A stretch of 7,892 nucleotides of DNA from Euryarchaeota archaeon Ods04 (lineage in GTDB: Archaea; Halobacteriota; Halobacteria; Halobacteriales; Halorutilaceae). Made by a program: the position numbers and the translations under genes. Where the stretch lies: contig JAQZDD010000038.1 of the NCBI GenBank assembly GCA_028751055.1, positions 1-7,892 of the forward strand, read 5' to 3'. Position 1 is the stretch's first letter; each line of letters starts with the position of its first letter. Positions 5,833 through 7,892 of this stretch are shown here, piece by piece. Below the pieces are notes generated by a model, which saw nothing but the letters and a program-made list of their open reading frames with translations, ran no database searches and was not told where the DNA came from.

Positions 5833-7892
5833 ATGAACATCACTACTTACGAGGAATCCGACCAGCGAACGGTGAACGTTCTGCACGTCGACGACGAACC
5901 CGGCTTCGCCGAGATGGTAGCCGACTTCATAGAGAAGGAAGACGAAGACATCAGCGTAGAGACGGTGACGCGTGCCGAGGACGCGCTCGAACGTCTCGAA
6001 GGACATAACGATAGCGACGAAAACGACGGTGGCGGCGACGACGGCAACGAAAACGACGAAGACGGCGACATCGACTGCATCGTCAGCGACTACGAGATGC
6101 CCGGCATGGACGGCTTGGAGTTCCTCGAAAGGGTGCGCGACGACTACCCTGACATGCCGTTCATACTCTTCACCGGCAGAGGCAGCGAAGAAGTCGCCAG
6201 CGAAGCCATCTCCGCCGGTGTCACCGACTACCTGCAGAAGGAGTCAGGAACGGAACAGTACAAGGTTCTCGCTAACCGTATCAGGAACTCCGTAAGCATG
6301 CGGCGCAGTAAACGCGGGCTACGCGAGACATCGAAACATCTCCGCGCCGTCCTTGACACCGTTTCGGCTTCCGTCTTCATGAAGGACACGGAAGGCAGGT
6401 ACATTATGATGAATCAGAACTGCAGGGACATGCTCGGTCTGGATTACGGCGAGGCGATAGGTGCGACCGACTACGATATCTTCGACGACGAGACAGCCGA
6501 GAAGTTCCGGGAGGACGACAGACACGTCTTCGAGGAAGGCGAGACCATACAGAAGGAGGAGAAAGTCCCCACCCCCGACGGAAAGCGCGCCCATCTCACG
6601 CTCAAGAGTCCCGTCTTCGACGACGACGGCGAGCCTTACGCAGTCTGCGCAGTCTCGACCGACATAACCGAGCGTAAGGAACGCGAAAGAGAACTCCGAG
6701 AGCAACAGAGTTTGCTCGAAACCGTACTCTCGAACGTACCTGTCGTGATGTTCGCTCTCGACGACGAGGGAATCTTCACGCGTTCACGTGGAAAGGCTCT
6801 GAACGAGATAGGTCTGGAGCCGGACGAGGCTGTCGGCGAGTCGGTCTTCGAACTGTACGAAGACAAATCCGACGTTCTGGAACAAGTGGAACGCGCGCTC
6901 GGCGGCGAATCAGTGCAGGCGACGGTTGAAAACAACGGGAGGCTGTTCGAGACGTGGTACGAGCCTGTCGAAAATGGTAAAGAGATACGCGACAGAGGAG
7001 ACGGACACAACAGTGGCAACGGTTCGGTCACGGAAGTCGTCGGTCTCTCATACGACATAACCGAACGCGAGGAACGCGAGGAAGAACTCGAAAGGTACGA
7101 GGCGTTCATAGAGAACGCGTCGGACGTTATCACACATATCGACGAGAACGGCACGGTACTCTACCAGAGTCCGTCGGTCGAACGCGTCTTCGGATACGAG
7201 CAGGACGAGACGGTCGGCGACAGTGTCTTCGACTACATACATCCCGAAGACAGGGAGGAGATGACAGAGGAGTTCTACTCCGTCCTGAACGACCCCGAAA
7301 CCGAGGTTGAGGATGTCGAGCTTAGGATGAAGAAAGCCGACGGGACATACGTCTGGGTCGAAGCGACGGGTAGCGACCACACCGACACGAAGGCTGGCGG
7401 CTTCGTCGTAAACTCGCGCGACATCTCCGAGAGAAAGAAACGCGAGAAAGAACTCGAAAGGTACGAAGCACTCGTCGAGAACACCACGGACTTGGTGACG
7501 CTCATCGACGAGGATGGCACGATACTCTATCAGAGTCCGTCAGCCGAACGTATCTTAGGGTACGACCCCGAGAAGGCGGTCGACAACAACGTCTTCGAGT
7601 TCGTGCATATAGAGGACAGAGGAGACCTCATGGACAGGTTCTCCAGCCTGTTGGAGGAGCCGGAGATACGGATAGAGGACGTGGAGTACAGGTTCCGTCG
7701 TGTAGACGGTGACACGGTCTGGCTCGAAGCCTCGGTAGCCGACAGACGTGATACGGAACTCGACGGATTCGTCGTGATAGCACGGGACGTGACGGAGCGA
7801 AAGAAACGCAACGAGGAGCTTAGAAAGACAAAGGAGCGTCTGGGCTTAGCTATCGAAGGCGCGAAGTTGGGCGTCTGGGACTGGGACATCGA
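5833..7892 (+). CDS. REC-multi-PAS sensor protein, 3' end outside the window
   Basis: An open frame of 686 codons runs to the window end without a stop. Residues 12-150 form a receiver with Asp20/Asp21, phosphoacceptor Asp86 (IVSDYEMP), Thr114 and Lys136, and an Asp/Asn/Gly-rich insertion at about 58-79. PAS domains follow at about 167-285, 290-413, 420-535 and 542-657. Each ends in the connector D-I/V-T/S-E-R typical of haloarchaeal PAS chains. A fifth PAS begins at about 664 (KTKERLGLAIEGAKLGVWDWD). PAS3 and PAS4 are tandem copies. No membrane segment is seen. Family precedent suggests a HisKA/HATPase C-terminus, but none is visible here, so kinase activity is inference. ATG 5833 is fixed by a strong SD and by the in-frame TGA at 5824-5826. 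The gene is the third REC-containing member of this cluster. Confidence 0.9.
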   Translation, partial: MNITTYEESDQRTVNVLHVDDEPGFAEMVADFIEKEDEDISVETVTRAEDALERLEGHNDSDENDGGGDDGNENDEDGDIDCIVSDYEMPGMDGLEFLERVRDDYPDMPFILFTGRGSEEVASEAISAGVTDYLQKESGTEQYKVLANRIRNSVSMRRSKRGLRETSKHLRAVLDTVSASVFMKDTEGRYIMMNQNCRDMLGLDYGEAIGATDYDIFDDETAEKFREDDRHVFEEGETIQKEEKVPTPDGKRAHLTLKSPVFDDDGEPYAVCAVSTDITERKERERELREQQSLLETVLSNVPVVMFALDDEGIFTRSRGKALNEIGLEPDEAVGESVFELYEDKSDVLEQVERALGGESVQATVENNGRLFETWYEPVENGKEIRDRGDGHNSGNGSVTEVVGLSYDITEREEREEELERYEAFIENASDVITHIDENGTVLYQSPSVERVFGYEQDETVGDSVFDYIHPEDREEMTEEFYSVLNDPETEVEDVELRMKKADGTYVWVEATGSDHTDTKAGGFVVNSRDISERKKREKELERYEALVENTTDLVTLIDEDGTILYQSPSAERILGYDPEKAVDNNVFEFVHIEDRGDLMDRFSSLLEEPEIRIEDVEYRFRRVDGDTVWLEASVADRRDTELDGFVVIARDVTERKKRNEELRKTKERLGLAIEGAKLGVWDWDI
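6011..6060 (+). repeat. 30-bp repeat unit in the REC insertion loop
   Basis: ACGAAAACGACG occurs at 6017-6028 and again at 6047-6058, a 30-bp (10-residue) period encoding two DEND/NEND-type acidic units. The paralogue has a single copy at 3907-3918. The alignment offset between the two genes changes from 2110 upstream to 2140 downstream, exactly one unit. Confidence 0.8.
6061..6233 (+). repeat. Duplicated REC-coding block (copy 2; partner at 3921-4093)
   Basis: About 94% identical to the partner block. Similarity drops sharply after it: the DYLRKG-type end becomes DYLQKE, and the following PAS domains are not closely related at DNA level. Confidence 0.9.
7084..7815 (+). repeat. Tandem PAS duplication (PAS3 and PAS4), 366-bp period
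   Basis: GAACTCGAAAGGTACGA is identical at 7084-7100 and 7450-7466. The proteins share RYEA, LYQSPS-ERI/V-GY, the (I/V)EDVE(Y/L)R stretch and ERKKR at a spacing of about 122 residues. This indicates an internal duplication of one PAS unit. Confidence 0.8.

Noticed and set aside
5739..6008. TTG-initiated ORF overlapping the start of the multi-PAS gene
   Set aside because: After about position 5833 it is only an Arg-rich shadow of the REC frame; the first 30 residues look protein-like, but there is no stop or independent support for a gene.
1..7892. tRNA/rRNA genes, CRISPR arrays, transposases or attachment sites
   Set aside because: No cloverleaf, regularly spaced repeats, transposase-like protein or terminal inverted repeats could be recognised on either strand.

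Overview
The window looks like a chromosomal segment from a halophilic archaeon (class Halobacteria or a close relative). The evidence is four-fold. The proteins are very acidic. It has a haloarchaeal DUF5817 zinc-ribbon gene and an archaeal/eukaryotic-type ribosomal protein L15e. It has a Bat-type regulator (GAF, BAT, HTH_10). Most starts are leaderless, with TATA-like elements about 25-30 bp upstream of the ATG. Frequent ATA, AGA and AGG codons are unusual for typical high-GC haloarchaea and suggest a less-sampled lineage. I do not name a genus. All genes are on the + strand.

Housekeeping part (1 to about 1320): a DUF5817 zinc-ribbon/winged-helix protein (5-532), then a leader of about 160 bp with a TATA-like box and a strong hairpin, then rpl15e (696-1265) and a T-rich termination zone.

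Signalling part (about 1360 to 7892): four genes in a row. First is a GAF-GAF-BAT-HTH_10 transcription regulator (1401-3122). Second is a stand-alone receiver protein (3231-3686). Third is a REC-PAS-PAS protein with a histidine-kinase-like C-terminus (3750-5564). Its ATP-binding domain looks intact, but the H-box histidine position holds Asp. Fourth is a long REC-multi-PAS protein (5833 to beyond the window end), whose C-terminus is not seen. The REC domains of the third and fourth genes are nearly identical at DNA level (11 mismatches in 173 nt), so they are recent duplicates or have undergone gene conversion. They differ by one extra 30-bp Asp/Asn/Gly-rich unit.

The most interesting structure lies between the genes. 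Upstream of the stand-alone receiver and of the fourth gene there is the same two-part element: a perfect 6-bp inverted repeat of form NCTTAT-N4-ATAAGN, then 14-15 bp, then GTTTATCTATYAAG, then about 12 bp to a TATA-like box, then about 26-29 bp to an ATG. In the second case that ATG is not the receiver gene but a 21-codon upstream ORF (5677-5742). The receiver gene itself starts about 90 bp further on, behind a strong Shine-Dalgarno. This suggests a co-regulated sensory regulon, with one member carrying a leaderless leader peptide. The third gene has a different inverted repeat just before its ATG. A working model (inference) is that the multi-PAS/REC proteins sense redox, light or small molecules and pass phosphoryl groups among the receivers, while the Bat-like protein or an unseen factor controls transcription.
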